In this document: piece by piece, positions 8,727-18,936 of the stretch
How positions within the stretch are numbered: the first letter of the stretch is position 1
Layout of the letters: each line of letters begins with the position of its first letter
Source of the DNA: Gillisia sp. Hel_I_86
GTDB lineage: Bacteria > Bacteroidota > Bacteroidia > Flavobacteriales > Flavobacteriaceae
DNA: 64,000 bases
Assembly: GCF_007827275.1 (NCBI RefSeq)
Contig: NZ_VISE01000001.1
Location: 62,001-126,000 of the forward strand
Direction of reading: 5' to 3'
Notes under the pieces: model-generated
What the model was told of the DNA's origin: nothing
Seen by the model: only the letters and a program-made list of their open reading frames with translations
Databases searched by the model: none
Position numbers and translations under genes: made by a program

Positions 8727-9959
8727 GTGAGTGCCGAAACCTTATTTTATATTATTGTCGCTATAATTTTAATCGATTTTATAATCGATAAGATTGTAGA
8801 TTCTCTAAATGCAAGTCGGTTTAACGATCCAATCCCAAAGGAATTGGAAGATGTCTACGATGATGCCGAATACCGAAAATCCCAGAATTATAAGAAAGAA
8901 GTGTACAGATTTGGAGTGGCTTCTTCAGTATTTTCCCTGCTACTTTTATTGGGTTTCCTCTTTTTGGATGGCTTTGCCTATGTAGATGGAATTGCTAGTG
9001 GAATCACCGCAAATCCAATATATAAATCCTTGATTTTCTTCGGGATCATTATGTTTGCTAGTGATATCCTTACGCTTCCTTTTTCGTATTACAGCACTTT
9101 TGTGATCGAAGAAAAATATGGATTTAATAAAACAACAAAAAAATTGTTTGTGTTGGACAAATTAAAATCCTGGGCATTAATGATCATTGTTGGAGGAGGA
9201 ATTTTAGCCTTGATCGTTTGGTTTTACCAGTTAACTTCTACAGACTTTTGGTGGTATTCCTGGCTCCTGGTTACGGTTTTCATAGTATTTACCAATATGT
9301 TTTACGCAAAACTCATTGTGCCACTTTTCAATAAGCAATCCCCATTAGAAGATGGATCGCTGCGATCTAAAATTGAAGCCTATGCCAAGAACGTGGGTTT
9401 TCAGTTAGATAATATTTTTATAATAGATGGTTCTAAGCGCAGTACGAAGGCAAATGCCTATTTCTCTGGATTCGGGAAAGAAAAAAGGATCACTTTATAT
9501 GATACCCTGGTTAACGATTTAAATGAAGAAGAGATCGTAAGTGTACTAGCGCATGAAGTTGGGCATTACAAGAAAAAACATATCATTGTAAATCTTCTAG
9601 CTTCAATATTAACCACAGGATTAACTTTATGGGTATTATCCCTATTTGTTGGGAATGCTTTACTTTCCCAAGCATTAGGTGTAGAAAATCCAAGTTTTCA
9701 TATTGGATTGATCGCTTTCGGAATTCTATACAGCCCTATTTCAGAAATAACAGGATTGATAATGAATTATTTATCCAGAAAATTCGAATATCAGGCAGAT
9801 GATTTCGCAAAAAATACACATAATTCAGCATCATTAATTTCAAGTTTAAAAAAATTATCCAAATCCAGTTTAAGCAACTTGACCCCACATAAAGTCTATG
9901 TTTTTATGCATTATTCGCACCCAACCTTGTTACAGCGAATTAAAAACTTAAGCACTTAG
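8727..9959 (+). CDS. M48 family membrane metalloprotease (CAAX-protease/Ste24-like)
   Basis: This 410-residue integral membrane protein has a GTG start. Hydrophobic helices lie near residues 4-20, 70-90, 105-125, 150-172, 180-200, 290-315 and 328-345. The zinc site is H276-E277-x-x-H280 in AHEVGHYKKKH, with the third ligand E354 in KFEYQADDFA, both standard for M48A (Ste24/CAAX prenyl protease 1). Bacterial members are thought to act in membrane protein quality control, since bacteria lack prenylated CAAX proteins. Residues around 40-55 (PIPKELEDVYDDAEYRKSQ) also match the family's N-terminal consensus. It is followed 42 bp later by the SpoT/Rel gene. Confidence 0.92.
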   Translation: MSAETLFYIIVAIILIDFIIDKIVDSLNASRFNDPIPKELEDVYDDAEYRKSQNYKKEVYRFGVASSVFSLLLLLGFLFLDGFAYVDGIASGITANPIYKSLIFFGIIMFASDILTLPFSYYSTFVIEEKYGFNKTTKKLFVLDKLKSWALMIIVGGGILALIVWFYQLTSTDFWWYSWLLVTVFIVFTNMFYAKLIVPLFNKQSPLEDGSLRSKIEAYAKNVGFQLDNIFIIDGSKRSTKANAYFSGFGKEKRITLYDTLVNDLNEEEIVSVLAHEVGHYKKKHIIVNLLASILTTGLTLWVLSLFVGNALLSQALGVENPSFHIGLIAFGILYSPISEITGLIMNYLSRKFEYQADDFAKNTHNSASLISSLKKLSKSSLSNLTPHKVYVFMHYSHPTLLQRIKNLST

Positions 9960-9966
9960 TTTGTAG

Positions 9967-9997
9967 TTGTTTCTTTACAATGTTAATCGTAATTTTA
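9967..9997 (+). promoter_or_regulatory. Candidate promoter for the SpoT/Rel gene
   Basis: TTG (9967-9969), a 20-nt spacer and TAATTTTA (9990-9997, one mismatch to TAnnTTTG) precede the ATG at 10002. The transcript would have almost no leader, so the call is tentative. Confidence 0.3.
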
Positions 9998-10001
9998 AGT
10001 T

Positions 10002-12209
10002 ATGACAGAAGCTGCAGTAGTAAAAGAAAATAAGGAAATTGCGCGCCAGTATAAAGAATTGTTACGCATTAGTTATAGAACCCTATCTAAAGAGGATAAA
10101 AAACTAATTAGATTGGCGTTCGATACTTCTGTAGAAGCACATAAGGATCAGCGCAGAAAATCTGGGGAAGCATATATTTTTCATCCAATTGCAGTTGCAA
10201 AAATTGTAGCTTCAGAAATTGGCTTGGACGCAACTTCTATTGCAGCTGCTCTATTGCATGATGTTGTTGAAGACACTACCTATTCTATCTTGGAAATTGA
10301 GAAGATGTTTGGAAAAACCGTTGCTTTAATTGTAGATGGTCTTACCAAGATTTCCCACTTGCACCAAGATAAGGATGTTTCCCTGCAAGCCGAAAATTTC
10401 AGAAAAATGTTGCTTACCCTTAATGATGATGTACGGGTAATCATTATAAAAATTGCCGATAGGTTGCACAATATGCAAACCATGGATGCCATGAAACCGG
10501 ATAAACAGGTTAAAATAGCTTCAGAAACCCTTTATATTTATGCGCCGCTTGCACATAGAATTGGCTTGTACAGTATTAAAACTGAACTGGAAGACCTCAG
10601 TTTAAAATATACCGAACCAGATGTTTACAATGATATCCTGCAAAAAATACGAGAAAGCAAACAAGAGCAGGACGCATATATAGAAGATTTTACAAAGGTC
10701 ATAAAAGATTCGCTGGATCAAGAGCAGCTGGACTATACCATTAAGGGAAGGCCTAAATCCATTTATTCCATCTGGAGAAAAATAAAGACCCAAAATATCA
10801 CTTTCGATGAGGTCTTCGATAAGTTCGCCGTCCGCATCATTTACAAAGGTGATATTGCAAACGAAAAATTCTTGGCATGGAAAATTTATTCCATAGTTAC
10901 AGACCATTTTAGACCAAATCCTATACGATTACGAGATTGGATCTCTTCTCCTAAATCTACAGGTTACGAAGCCTTGCACATAACCGTAATGGGTCCTAAA
11001 GGAAGATGGGTAGAAGTACAAATACGAAGTGAGCGAATGAATGAAATAGCCGAAAAAGGTTATGCAGCTCACTATAAATATAAGCAAGGCGCAGAGCAGG
11101 AAGAAAAAACCATGGAAGAATGGTTGAACAGATTGCAGGAAGCCCTGGAAAATTCTGAAGCCAACGCTGTGGATTTCGTGGAGCAGTTCAAACTGAATTT
11201 ATATGCAAAAGAGATTTTTGTCTTTACTCCGCAAGGTGATCTAAAATCTTTGCCTAAAGGCGCAACTCCATTAGACTTTGCATTTAGCATTCATACAGCC
11301 GTTGGATTACATACGCGTGGCGCAAAGGTGAACAACAAATTGGTGCCACTAAGCCATGAGTTAAAAAGTGGTGACCAAATAGAAATCATCACTTCAGATA
11401 ACGCAAAACCCAATATTAATTGGTTGGACTATGCAAGTACAGCCAGGGCAAGGTCCAAAATAAAATCTTCTTTAAGAGAAGAGAAAAAAGAACTTGCGGA
11501 AGAAGGAAAAGCTGTTTTAGCGAGGAAATTAAAAGCTCAAAAATTGAGTTTTAATGAGAGCATGATCAATGAACTGGTGATCTATTTTAAATTAAAAACC
11601 AGTCTCGATCTTTTTTATAGGGTTGGTATTGGAAAAATAGACAATAAGAGCTTAAAGGAGTTTACCGCTTCCAGAAGCAATGCCTTTGTGAGCTATTTTA
11701 AAAATAAAATTAGAAAACCTGCCGTTGCAGAAGATCTAAATAAAGAAGAGATCACTTCTAAATACGATCAAATTGTATTTGGAAAAGAAGAAGAGGTGCT
11801 GGATTATAAATTGGCCAATTGTTGCAATCCCATTCCTGGAGATCGGGTATTCGGATTTATAACTGTTAGTGAAGGAATAAAAGTTCATAAAAAGGATTGC
11901 CCCAATGCCATTCAGTTTCAAAGTAATTATTCTTATAGAATAATTCAGGCAAAATGGATAGATTCGTCACAACAAGATTTTAAAGCAGTCATCAATTTAA
12001 CGGGAATAGATAATTTAGGATTGGTAAGTGAGATCACTAAAGAGATTTCAAAAAGCATGAACGTAAACATGCGCAGTATTAATTTTGATAGTGCAGATGG
12101 AGTCTTTATTGGAAAAATAACTGTTATTGTTAAGAACAATTCGATCTTGGATAAACTCATCGAACATCTTAAAAAAATAAGAGGGATAGACAAGGTGTCA
12201 AGGGAATAA
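10002..12209 (+). CDS. spoT: Bifunctional (p)ppGpp synthetase/hydrolase, SpoT/Rel type
   Basis: The 735-residue enzyme makes and degrades the stringent-response alarmone (p)ppGpp. Domains in order: HD hydrolase (about 40-190, with HP at 61 and H86-D87 in LLHDVVEDT, so hydrolysis is probably active); synthetase (about 240-370, with [24 protein letters not shown] and [10 protein letters not shown]); TGS (about 405-465, [23 protein letters not shown]); a helical/zinc-finger-like region with NCCNPIPGD; and a C-terminal ACT domain (about 660-735). Length is normal. It is a long-type Rel, as in most Bacteroidota. The Fur-like and purA genes follow on the same strand. That context is fitting because (p)ppGpp commonly represses GTP and purine synthesis, though I see no direct link here. 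Confidence 0.95.
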   Translation: MTEAAVVKENKEIARQYKELLRISYRTLSKEDKKLIRLAFDTSVEAHKDQRRKSGEAYIFHPIAVAKIVASEIGLDATSIAAALLHDVVEDTTYSILEIEKMFGKTVALIVDGLTKISHLHQDKDVSLQAENFRKMLLTLNDDVRVIIIKIADRLHNMQTMDAMKPDKQVKIASETLYIYAPLAHRIGLYSIKTELEDLSLKYTEPDVYNDILQKIRESKQEQDAYIEDFTKVIKDSLDQEQLDYTIKGRPKSIYSIWRKIKTQNITFDEVFDKFAVRIIYKGDIANEKFLAWKIYSIVTDHFRPNPIRLRDWISSPKSTGYEALHITVMGPKGRWVEVQIRSERMNEIAEKGYAAHYKYKQGAEQEEKTMEEWLNRLQEALENSEANAVDFVEQFKLNLYAKEIFVFTPQGDLKSLPKGATPLDFAFSIHTAVGLHTRGAKVNNKLVPLSHELKSGDQIEIITSDNAKPNINWLDYASTARARSKIKSSLREEKKELAEEGKAVLARKLKAQKLSFNESMINELVIYFKLKTSLDLFYRVGIGKIDNKSLKEFTASRSNAFVSYFKNKIRKPAVAEDLNKEEITSKYDQIVFGKEEEVLDYKLANCCNPIPGDRVFGFITVSEGIKVHKKDCPNAIQFQSNYSYRIIQAKWIDSSQQDFKAVINLTGIDNLGLVSEITKEISKSMNVNMRSINFDSADGVFIGKITVIVKNNSILDKLIEHLKKIRGIDKVSRE

Positions 12210-12214
12210 ACCAA

Positions 12215-12222
12215 TACCTTTG
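12215..12222 (+). promoter_or_regulatory. -7 element upstream of the Fur-like gene
   Basis: TACCTTTG matches TAnnTTTG exactly, 17 nt before the ATG. No -33 TTG is seen at the right spacing. It could give the Fur-like/purA pair its own transcript apart from spoT. Confidence 0.3.
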
Positions 12223-12238
12223 CAAAGGAAGGAAAATT

Positions 12239-12697
12239 ATGAGCAAGAAAAGCGGAAATAAAAATGACCAGGCTGTTGTAAAAAACGTATTCACCAAATT
12301 TTTGGAAGAGAAAGGGCACCGTAAAACCCCCGAGCGCTTTGCTATCCTACAGGAGATCTATAATAATGAAGAGCATTTTGATATTGAGTCGCTTTATATC
12401 AACATGAAAAACAAGAAATATAGGGTGAGTCGTGCCACTTTATATAATACCATAGAATTGCTTTTGGATTGCGGTTTGGTTAGAAGGCATCAATTTGGGC
12501 AGAATCAATCACAATACGAAAAGTCTTATTTCGATAGGCAACACGATCATATCATCTTGACCGATACTGGGGAGGTAATAGAATTTTGCGATCCTCGAAT
12601 TCAAAGTATAAAACAAACGATAGAAGAAGTTTTTAATATTGAAGTTTCTAAACATTCTTTATACTTTTACGGCACAAAAAAACAATCAACTAATTAG
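12239..12697 (+). CDS. Fur-family transcriptional regulator lacking the first CxxC
   Basis: The 152-residue protein belongs to the Fur family of metal-sensing DNA-binding repressors. A winged helix (about 20-90, with [15 protein letters not shown] and [15 protein letters not shown] as recognition region) is followed by a dimerisation domain with the regulatory histidines [15 protein letters not shown]. In typical Fur this last stretch reads CxxCG; here it is TDTG, so the usual structural zinc site is absent. The C-terminus also has no second CxxC. Zinc- or iron-responsive (Fur) versus peroxide-responsive (PerR) cannot be decided. It starts 29 bp after spoT and ends 6 bp before purA, implying co-transcription. 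Confidence 0.88.
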   Translation: MSKKSGNKNDQAVVKNVFTKFLEEKGHRKTPERFAILQEIYNNEEHFDIESLYINMKNKKYRVSRATLYNTIELLLDCGLVRRHQFGQNQSQYEKSYFDRQHDHIILTDTGEVIEFCDPRIQSIKQTIEEVFNIEVSKHSLYFYGTKKQSTN

Positions 12698-12703
12698 ATA
12701 TTT

Positions 12704-13975
12704 ATGGCAGTAGACTTACTACTCGGGTTACAATGGGGAGATGAAGGAAAAGGTAAAATTGTAGATGTATTTACCAAGAAATACGACATAATTGCAAGGT
12801 TTCAAGGTGGTCCAAATGCAGGTCACACATTGGAATTTGATGGTCAGAAACACGTTCTTCACACGATTCCATCCGGGATTTTTCATAAAAACACCATAAA
12901 TCTTGTTGGAAATGGGGTTGTTATAGATCCCGTTATTTTCAAAAAAGAATTGGAGAATTTAGATGCGTTCAAAACAGATTACAGAAAAAATCTTTATATC
13001 TCGAGAAAAGCACATTTGATACTTCCTACTCATAGATTGCTGGATGCAGCTTCGGAAGCTTCTAAAGGAAAAGCCAAGATTGGCTCTACACTTAAAGGTA
13101 TTGGACCAACATACATGGACAAGACCGGGAGAAATGGGATTCGCGTTGGAGATCTGGAATTGGACAACTGGAAAGAGAAATACAGGTTATTGGCAGACAA
13201 GCATGAGGCAATGATAAGCTTCTATAATGTAGATGTGCAATATAATCTTGTCGAATTGGAAACAGAATTCTTTAAAGCTGTAGAGTTGTTAAAATCATTG
13301 AAATTTATTGATAGTGAGCAATATTTACAAGTAGCACAAGAGGAAGGAAAATCTATTTTAGCTGAAGGAGCTCAAGGTTCCTTACTCGATATAGATTTTG
13401 GAACCTACCCTTTTGTTACTTCTTCAAACACGACTGCTGCAGGTGCATGTACAGGTTTAGGAGTGGCACCAAATAAAATCGGGGATGCTTTTGGAATATT
13501 TAAAGCATATACCACCAGGGTGGGAAGTGGCCCCTTCCCTACCGAACTTTTCGATGCAGATGGAGAACGAATGGGGAGAGTAGGAAACGAATTTGGTGCA
13601 ACAACAGGGCGTCCAAGAAGATGCGGATGGCTAGATCTTGTAGCACTTAGATATGCCGTTCAAATTAATGGGATCACGCAATTAATCATGATGAAAGGGG
13701 ATGTGCTAAGCGGATTTAAAACCCTTAAAATTTGTACCTCTTATAAATATAAGGGAGAAGAAATCAAACATTTACCGTACAATATTGAGCCGGAAAATGT
13801 TGCTCCAGTGTATAGAGAATTTAAAGGTTGGAAAGAAGATCTTACTAAAATGACTGATGCTTCTGAACTACCATCTGCATTTATGGATTATGTGAAATTC
13901 TTGGAAGATGAATTAAAAACTCCAATATCTGTGATCTCTGTAGGTCCAGATAGAAAACAGACCATTCACAGATAA
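12704..13975 (+). CDS. purA: Adenylosuccinate synthetase
   Basis: The 423-residue cytosolic enzyme joins IMP and aspartate using GTP, the first committed step to AMP. The N-terminal GTP-binding loop GLQWGDEGKGK places the catalytic D13 and H41 (NAGHTLEF) at their normal positions. GSTLKGIGPTYMDK, AEGAQGSLLDIDFGTYPFVTSSNTTA and the C-terminal GPDRKQTI are all hallmark motifs. Length is normal for PurA. It closes the spoT - Fur-like - purA run, and a 440-bp repeat-filled gap follows. Confidence 0.97.
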   Translation: MAVDLLLGLQWGDEGKGKIVDVFTKKYDIIARFQGGPNAGHTLEFDGQKHVLHTIPSGIFHKNTINLVGNGVVIDPVIFKKELENLDAFKTDYRKNLYISRKAHLILPTHRLLDAASEASKGKAKIGSTLKGIGPTYMDKTGRNGIRVGDLELDNWKEKYRLLADKHEAMISFYNVDVQYNLVELETEFFKAVELLKSLKFIDSEQYLQVAQEEGKSILAEGAQGSLLDIDFGTYPFVTSSNTTAAGACTGLGVAPNKIGDAFGIFKAYTTRVGSGPFPTELFDADGERMGRVGNEFGATTGRPRRCGWLDLVALRYAVQINGITQLIMMKGDVLSGFKTLKICTSYKYKGEEIKHLPYNIEPENVAPVYREFKGWKEDLTKMTDASELPSAFMDYVKFLEDELKTPISVISVGPDRKQTIHR

Positions 13976-14039
13976 TTTATTTTTAATAATATTTAATGTA
14001 TGTCCGTTTTTACTCATAAAATCAAAATTATGAATAAAT

Positions 14040-14285
14040 CGTCATGCTGAACTTGTTTCAGCATCTAACATGAATAGTACCAGACACTCAACTTAGGCCC
14101 TGAAATAAATTACCATTGACGTATTTTTATTTATGAATCCAAGACCCTGAAACCAGTTCAGGGTGACGATGCGGAATTGTCGTCATGCTGAACTTGTTTC
14201 AGCATCCCATCAGCTTATATGAAAAGGACGTCAATTCCCTACACTGGATAATTTTTTTTGTCATGGGTCTCAGGGTGACGAAAGA
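14040..14285. repeat. Cluster of REP-like palindromic modules with one composite ~170-bp element
   Basis: The gap between purA and the OstA-like gene (13976-14415) is mostly repeat DNA. CGTCATGCTGAACTTGTTTC, whose core ATGCTGAA...TTCAGCAT is an inverted repeat, occurs at 14040 and 14181. GACCCTGAAACCAGTTCAGG occurs at 14143. The block 14111-14280, from TACCATTGACG to GGTCTCAGGGTGACG, is repeated almost base for base at 50884-51054 and in reverse at about 25653-25790. I see no coding potential in it. Confidence 0.92.
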
Positions 14286-14368
14286 ACTATATGACTAAAA
14301 GCGGATATTCAGAAAAACAATAATTCTTCTATTATTATTTTCTAGTCATGTTTTTAAAGAACGAACTA

Positions 14369-14398
14369 TTCCCCTTATTAGTCTTTTCATTACTTTTG
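14369..14398 (+). promoter_or_regulatory. Promoter for the OstA-like gene
   Basis: TTC (14369-14371), a 19-nt spacer and TACTTTTG (14391-14398), an exact TAnnTTTG, precede the TTG start at 14416. This supports the assigned start, because an out-of-frame ATG at 14348 lies upstream of the promoter. Confidence 0.45.
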
Positions 14399-14415
14399 AT
14401 TCAAACTTTATAGAT

Positions 14416-16221
14416 TTGAAAATTTATCATCATTTATTCATTCTCCTTTTATGCTTCTTCTGCATTAACAAAAACTACTCACAAGAATCTAAAAAGATCG
14501 ATTACACCAGTGACAGGACATTGAAAGATGAAAATAAATATCCTGGTGCCCTAATATTGAGCAAAGTGACAAATCAGGTTCACTTTATTCATGAAGGGAT
14601 AGAGATATGGTGTGACCAGGCAATTCATTATGATCAAGCAAATTTTTTCAAAGCTTATGGAAATGTTAGGATGCAGCAAGGAGATACAGTCACCATGCAG
14701 AGTAAATATGCAGAATATAATGGTGTTACGCAATTTGCCTTCGCCAGTGGAAATGTAAAAATGAGCAGGCCTCAATCTTCCATAGAAACAGATACCTTGT
14801 TCTTTGACAGAGTAAAACAACAAGCCTATTATAGAAGTGGTGGGACTGTTCGAGATACTGCAAGTGTGCTTACCAGTAGAATTGGTAGGTATTATATGGA
14901 TCAAGATAAGTATTCATTCCTCAGCAATGTAAAGGTGACCAACCCTAAATACACCATAAATTCACAGCAACTGGATTTCTATTCAGATAGTGGTTATGCC
15001 TATCTATATGGCCCAACCACTATTGTAAGCGAGACAAGTACCGTTTATTGTGAGCGTGGGTTCTATGACACTCGCGGGGATGTTGGTTATTTTGTAAAGA
15101 ATTCCAGGATAGATTATGAAAATAGAATACTGGAAGGAGATAGCCTTTATTTTAATCGGGAAAAAAGTTTTGCGTCGGGCACAAACAATATCAAGGTAAC
15201 CGATACTTTAAACCATAGTTTGATCACGGGGCATTATGCGGAGGTCTATCGTGATAAAGATTCTGTTTTTATTACAAAACGTGCTGTTGCCGCCACTTTG
15301 CAGGATAACGATTCTATTTTTATCCATAGCGACACCTTAATGATTACGGGTAAGCCCGAAAATAGGATCGTACGTGGTTTCTATAATGTAAAACTGTTTA
15401 AAAGTGATATGAGTGGTAAAAGCGACTCTATCTATGTTAACCAGAAAAAAGGAATTACAAAACTCATAAATATTGGTGGTGCACCCACAACTTCTGTTTC
15501 TAAAAGACGAACACCTATTATTTGGTCAGATAATAATCAGATGACGGGGGATACCATTCATATTTTAAATAATCCCGAAACCGAGAAATTGGATTCTTTA
15601 AAGGTCTTTTATGATGCATTTCTTATTCAGAAGGATACTATAGAAGGTTATAATCAGGTAAAAGGAAAAGAACTCACCGGGTTATTTGTAAATAATGAAC
15701 TCTACCAGGTAGATATAATTAAAAATACAGAGACTATATATTATAGCCGAAATGAAGAAAAGGAATTGCTTGGCATCAATAAAACCTTGTCGAGCTCCAT
15801 AAAAATCCTTTTCGAAAATAAGGCAATTCGAGACATCTATTACTATAAACAAGTAGATGGCACATTGACGCCTCCTGAAGATTTCCCGCCAAATGCACGA
15901 GAACTCCCAGGTTTTAATTGGCGTGGAGAGGAGCAATTATTACAAAAATCTGATCTTTTCAAAGGTGAAGAACCCCCTAAACTTACAAAAATTAAAGGAA
16001 TACCCTTGCCAGAGGAACAAGAAGACTTTTTTGATGAGACCAATGGAGAACCAACTTTATTGAATGAAAATTCCAGGTTGACCCCAGAAGATCTAAAAGA
16101 TACCAAGGTTGATAGTTTAGGGGTTCCCATAAAAGATGTGGACACATTGCTCTTGGACAAGAAAAAAATATTGAAAAAAAATAAGAAACCTGTAAAAGGA
16201 ACTACAAAAAAATCGGAATAA
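14416..16221 (+). CDS. OstA-like (LptA/LptD N-domain) periplasmic protein
   Basis: The 601-residue protein has a TTG start and a signal peptide (about 1-23, MKIYHHLFILLLCFF then NYSQ). Residues about 45-420 consist of repeated short beta-strand units such as IWCDQAIHYDQANFFKAYGNVRM, the jelly-roll repeat of OstA/LptA that carries lipopolysaccharide across the periplasm. The C-terminus (about 490-601) is proline- and lysine-rich, ending in KKNKKPVKGTTKK. No outer-membrane barrel follows, so it is more LptA-like than LptD-like; its exact role in LPS transport is inferred. The next gene starts directly after its stop codon. Confidence 0.85.
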   Translation: MKIYHHLFILLLCFFCINKNYSQESKKIDYTSDRTLKDENKYPGALILSKVTNQVHFIHEGIEIWCDQAIHYDQANFFKAYGNVRMQQGDTVTMQSKYAEYNGVTQFAFASGNVKMSRPQSSIETDTLFFDRVKQQAYYRSGGTVRDTASVLTSRIGRYYMDQDKYSFLSNVKVTNPKYTINSQQLDFYSDSGYAYLYGPTTIVSETSTVYCERGFYDTRGDVGYFVKNSRIDYENRILEGDSLYFNREKSFASGTNNIKVTDTLNHSLITGHYAEVYRDKDSVFITKRAVAATLQDNDSIFIHSDTLMITGKPENRIVRGFYNVKLFKSDMSGKSDSIYVNQKKGITKLINIGGAPTTSVSKRRTPIIWSDNNQMTGDTIHILNNPETEKLDSLKVFYDAFLIQKDTIEGYNQVKGKELTGLFVNNELYQVDIIKNTETIYYSRNEEKELLGINKTLSSSIKILFENKAIRDIYYYKQVDGTLTPPEDFPPNARELPGFNWRGEEQLLQKSDLFKGEEPPKLTKIKGIPLPEEQEDFFDETNGEPTLLNENSRLTPEDLKDTKVDSLGVPIKDVDTLLLDKKKILKKNKKPVKGTTKKSE

Positions 16222-17409
16222 TTGAAAGAAGATTTTTTTAAATATCAGGCGCAAACAACCCCGCACCCATTGGCAATGGAAATTTCACATGCTAAGGGCT
16301 GCTATATTTATTCCATACAGGGAAAGAAGTATTTGGATTTTGTAGCTGGAGTTTCTGCCTGTAGTTTAGGACACTGCCATCCTAGAGTGGTAAAAGCGAT
16401 AAAAGACCAAGCCGAAAAATACCTGCATGTTATGGTATATGGCGAATATGCTCTCTCCCCTGCCGTTGCCTTGACCAAACTTCTAGCCGAGAATTTACCG
16501 AAACCTCTAAGCAAAACATATCTCACCAATTCCGGTACCGAAGCCATTGAAGGGGCATTAAAGTTAGCCCGCCGATCTACCGGGAGATCTGAAATTATCG
16601 CGGCCAGAATGGCCTATCATGGAAACACCATGGGTTCTTTAAGTTTAATGAGCTATGAAGAACGGGTGGCACCTTTTAGACCCCTTATTGGAGATATTGG
16701 GTTTATAGATTTCAACTCTGAAGAAGATTTTCAAAGCATCACAAAAAATACAGCTGCGGTAATCCTCGAAACCATCCAAGGAGGCGCGGGATTTATAGTT
16801 CCAACTAATAACTACTTACAAAAATTAAAAGCTCATTGCGAAAAAGTAGGTGCTTTATTGATCTTAGATGAAATTCAGCCTGGCTTTGGGAGGACAGGAA
16901 AATTATTTGGGTTCGAACATTACAATATAGTTCCGGATATATTGGTAATGGGAAAAGGCATGGGCGGCGGAATGCCAATTGGCGCTTTCACAGCTTCAGA
17001 AGTTGTGATGGACACACTTATGGACAATCCAAAATTGGGGCATATCACCACTTTTGGAGGTAATCCTGTAATTGCAGCAGCAGCGCTCGCTACTTTACAG
17101 GAAATCACGGAATCTGACCTTATGGCAGAAACGCTTCAAAAAGAAAAATTATTCCGGGAACTTCTTGTGCACCCACTCATTAAAGAAATAAGAGGGATAG
17201 GACTTATGTTGGCTGCGATTACCACTTCAGAAGAAATGGCGACTACAATTATTTTGAAAGCACAGGAGGAAGGACTAATTTTGTTCTGGCTTTTATTTGA
17301 AAAAACTGCCATTAGAATAACTCCTCCCCTAACAATCACAACTCAAGAAATTAAAGAAGGATGTGGCATTATTATTGACATTTTAAATGAAATTGAAAAT
17401 CAATCTTAA
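16222..17409 (+). CDS. Class III PLP-dependent aminotransferase
   Basis: The 395-residue cytosolic enzyme transfers an amino group using pyridoxal phosphate. The fold-type I class III signature LILDEIQPGFGRTGKLFGFE is followed by the Schiff-base lysine K245 in VMGKGMGGGMPIGAF; TNSGTEAIEGALKLAR binds the cofactor phosphate. The closest familiar relatives are acetylornithine/ornithine-type aminotransferases, but there are no arginine-biosynthesis neighbours, so the substrate is open. The TTG start abuts the TAA of the OstA-like gene (zero spacing), suggesting translational coupling. Length is normal. Confidence 0.87.
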   Translation: MKEDFFKYQAQTTPHPLAMEISHAKGCYIYSIQGKKYLDFVAGVSACSLGHCHPRVVKAIKDQAEKYLHVMVYGEYALSPAVALTKLLAENLPKPLSKTYLTNSGTEAIEGALKLARRSTGRSEIIAARMAYHGNTMGSLSLMSYEERVAPFRPLIGDIGFIDFNSEEDFQSITKNTAAVILETIQGGAGFIVPTNNYLQKLKAHCEKVGALLILDEIQPGFGRTGKLFGFEHYNIVPDILVMGKGMGGGMPIGAFTASEVVMDTLMDNPKLGHITTFGGNPVIAAAALATLQEITESDLMAETLQKEKLFRELLVHPLIKEIRGIGLMLAAITTSEEMATTIILKAQEEGLILFWLLFEKTAIRITPPLTITTQEIKEGCGIIIDILNEIENQS

Positions 17410-17508
17410 CTTGTTAATTACTTTGTTAAAAACAATATAGATACCCTTACGGTTTAACTGTTATCCTTTATAACTTTAATACTGTAGAAATCTCGTAATC
17501 CCCAGTGT

Positions 17509-18906
17509 ATGCAATTAAGCCATAACGAAGAAAACAATTTCTCACTTACCCGTTTTGAATCCATGCTAAAAACAAACGATGTGTTGTTTTTTGATTCAGA
17601 AGAATTTGAGGATATCATTCATCATTATTTAGAGAATGGAAAGATTGCATTGGCTAAAAAAGCCGTGAAATTAGGACTGGCCCAACACCCCACTTCTACA
17701 AACTTGAAACTATTTAAAGTTGAAATCCTCGTATTTGAGGATAAATTGGACCTAGCAGATGGTCTATTGAACGAACTACATAATCTGGAATCCTCGAATG
17801 AGGAGATCTTTATACAAAAAGCCAATATTTTTTCCAAAAGGGACGATCATAAAATGGCGATCCAGATGCTGGAACTTGCCCTTGACATTACCCTCGATAC
17901 CGCAGATGTCTATTCCCTATTGGGAATGGAATACTTGTTCTTGGAAGATTTCGAAAATGCTAAACTCAGTTTTATGCAATGTTTAGAAGCAGATGAAGAA
18001 GATTATTCTGCTTTATATAATATCATGTATTGTTTCGATTTTCTTGAACAAAAGAATGAGTCGATTGACTTCCTCAATATGTTTCTTAACAAGAATCCAT
18101 ATTGCGAAGTTGCATGGCATCAAGTTGGAAAGCAATATTTTGACCTTAAACAATTAGATAAAGCCTTAATGGCATTTGATTTTGCCATAATTAGCGACGA
18201 TTATTTTATTGGAGCTTATCTTGAAAAAGGAAAAGTACTCGAAAAATTAGGTCGATATAATGAAGCTATAGAGAATTATAAGATCACTTTAGATCTAGAT
18301 GATCCCACCTCTTTTGCTTATTTAAGAATTGGGAAGTGTTTTGAAAAATTAGGATTGGATGAATATGCATTGGAAAATTATTCCAAAACCGTTCATGAAG
18401 ACCCTTTATTGGATAAAGGTTGGATTGCAATTACAGACTTTTATTTCAAGAAAAAGAACTATCAAAAAGCACTTTATTATATAAATAAGGCAATTAATAT
18501 TGATGAAGAAAATGTTCTTTATTGGAAGCGTTTTGCGAAAATCAATAGCCGACTTAGTTTCTTTGAAGAAGCAGAGCGTGGCTATCAAAAAACCATTGAT
18601 CTTGGAAATTACGAGCTTGAAACTTGGATAAGGCGTTGCGATATCCTTATTAATCTTGGGGAATATGAAACCGCTATCCAGAATTTAATGCAAGCAGTGG
18701 AATTTTACCCGGATTCTGCGGAGATCGAATATCGTTTAGCTGGCTTGTATTTCAACTTAAACGAAGGCGACAAAGGTTATTTTCATTTAAACAATGGGCT
18801 AAAAATAGATTCTGAATATTACATCATTATTGAAGAGCTTTTCCCTAAAATTTTCAGCAGAAAAAGCGTAAAGGAAATTATTAATTCTTACATAAAGACC
18901 TCCTAA
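17509..18906 (+). CDS. Tetratricopeptide repeat protein
   Basis: The 465-residue protein has no signal peptide and is built almost entirely of TPR helices from about residue 25 to 445. Clear units include AYLEKGKVLEKLGRYNEAIE and AYLRIGKCFEKLGLDEYALE, each of about 34 residues. TPR proteins are protein-protein scaffolds; the partner is not deducible. The last residues (FSRKSVKEIINSYIKTS) are not TPR. It stands 99 bp after the aminotransferase and about 135 bp before the DUF368 pair, all on the same strand. Confidence 0.9.
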   Translation: MQLSHNEENNFSLTRFESMLKTNDVLFFDSEEFEDIIHHYLENGKIALAKKAVKLGLAQHPTSTNLKLFKVEILVFEDKLDLADGLLNELHNLESSNEEIFIQKANIFSKRDDHKMAIQMLELALDITLDTADVYSLLGMEYLFLEDFENAKLSFMQCLEADEEDYSALYNIMYCFDFLEQKNESIDFLNMFLNKNPYCEVAWHQVGKQYFDLKQLDKALMAFDFAIISDDYFIGAYLEKGKVLEKLGRYNEAIENYKITLDLDDPTSFAYLRIGKCFEKLGLDEYALENYSKTVHEDPLLDKGWIAITDFYFKKKNYQKALYYINKAINIDEENVLYWKRFAKINSRLSFFEEAERGYQKTIDLGNYELETWIRRCDILINLGEYETAIQNLMQAVEFYPDSAEIEYRLAGLYFNLNEGDKGYFHLNNGLKIDSEYYIIIEELFPKIFSRKSVKEIINSYIKTS

Positions 18907-18936
18907 TTTTTTAATTACTTTTGGAAAGGATTTTTA

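Noticed and set aside
14348-14413. ATG-started 21-codon hydrophobic frame before the OstA-like gene
   Set aside because: It lies upstream of and across the predicted promoter, is out of frame with the gene and is short enough to be chance in AT-rich DNA.
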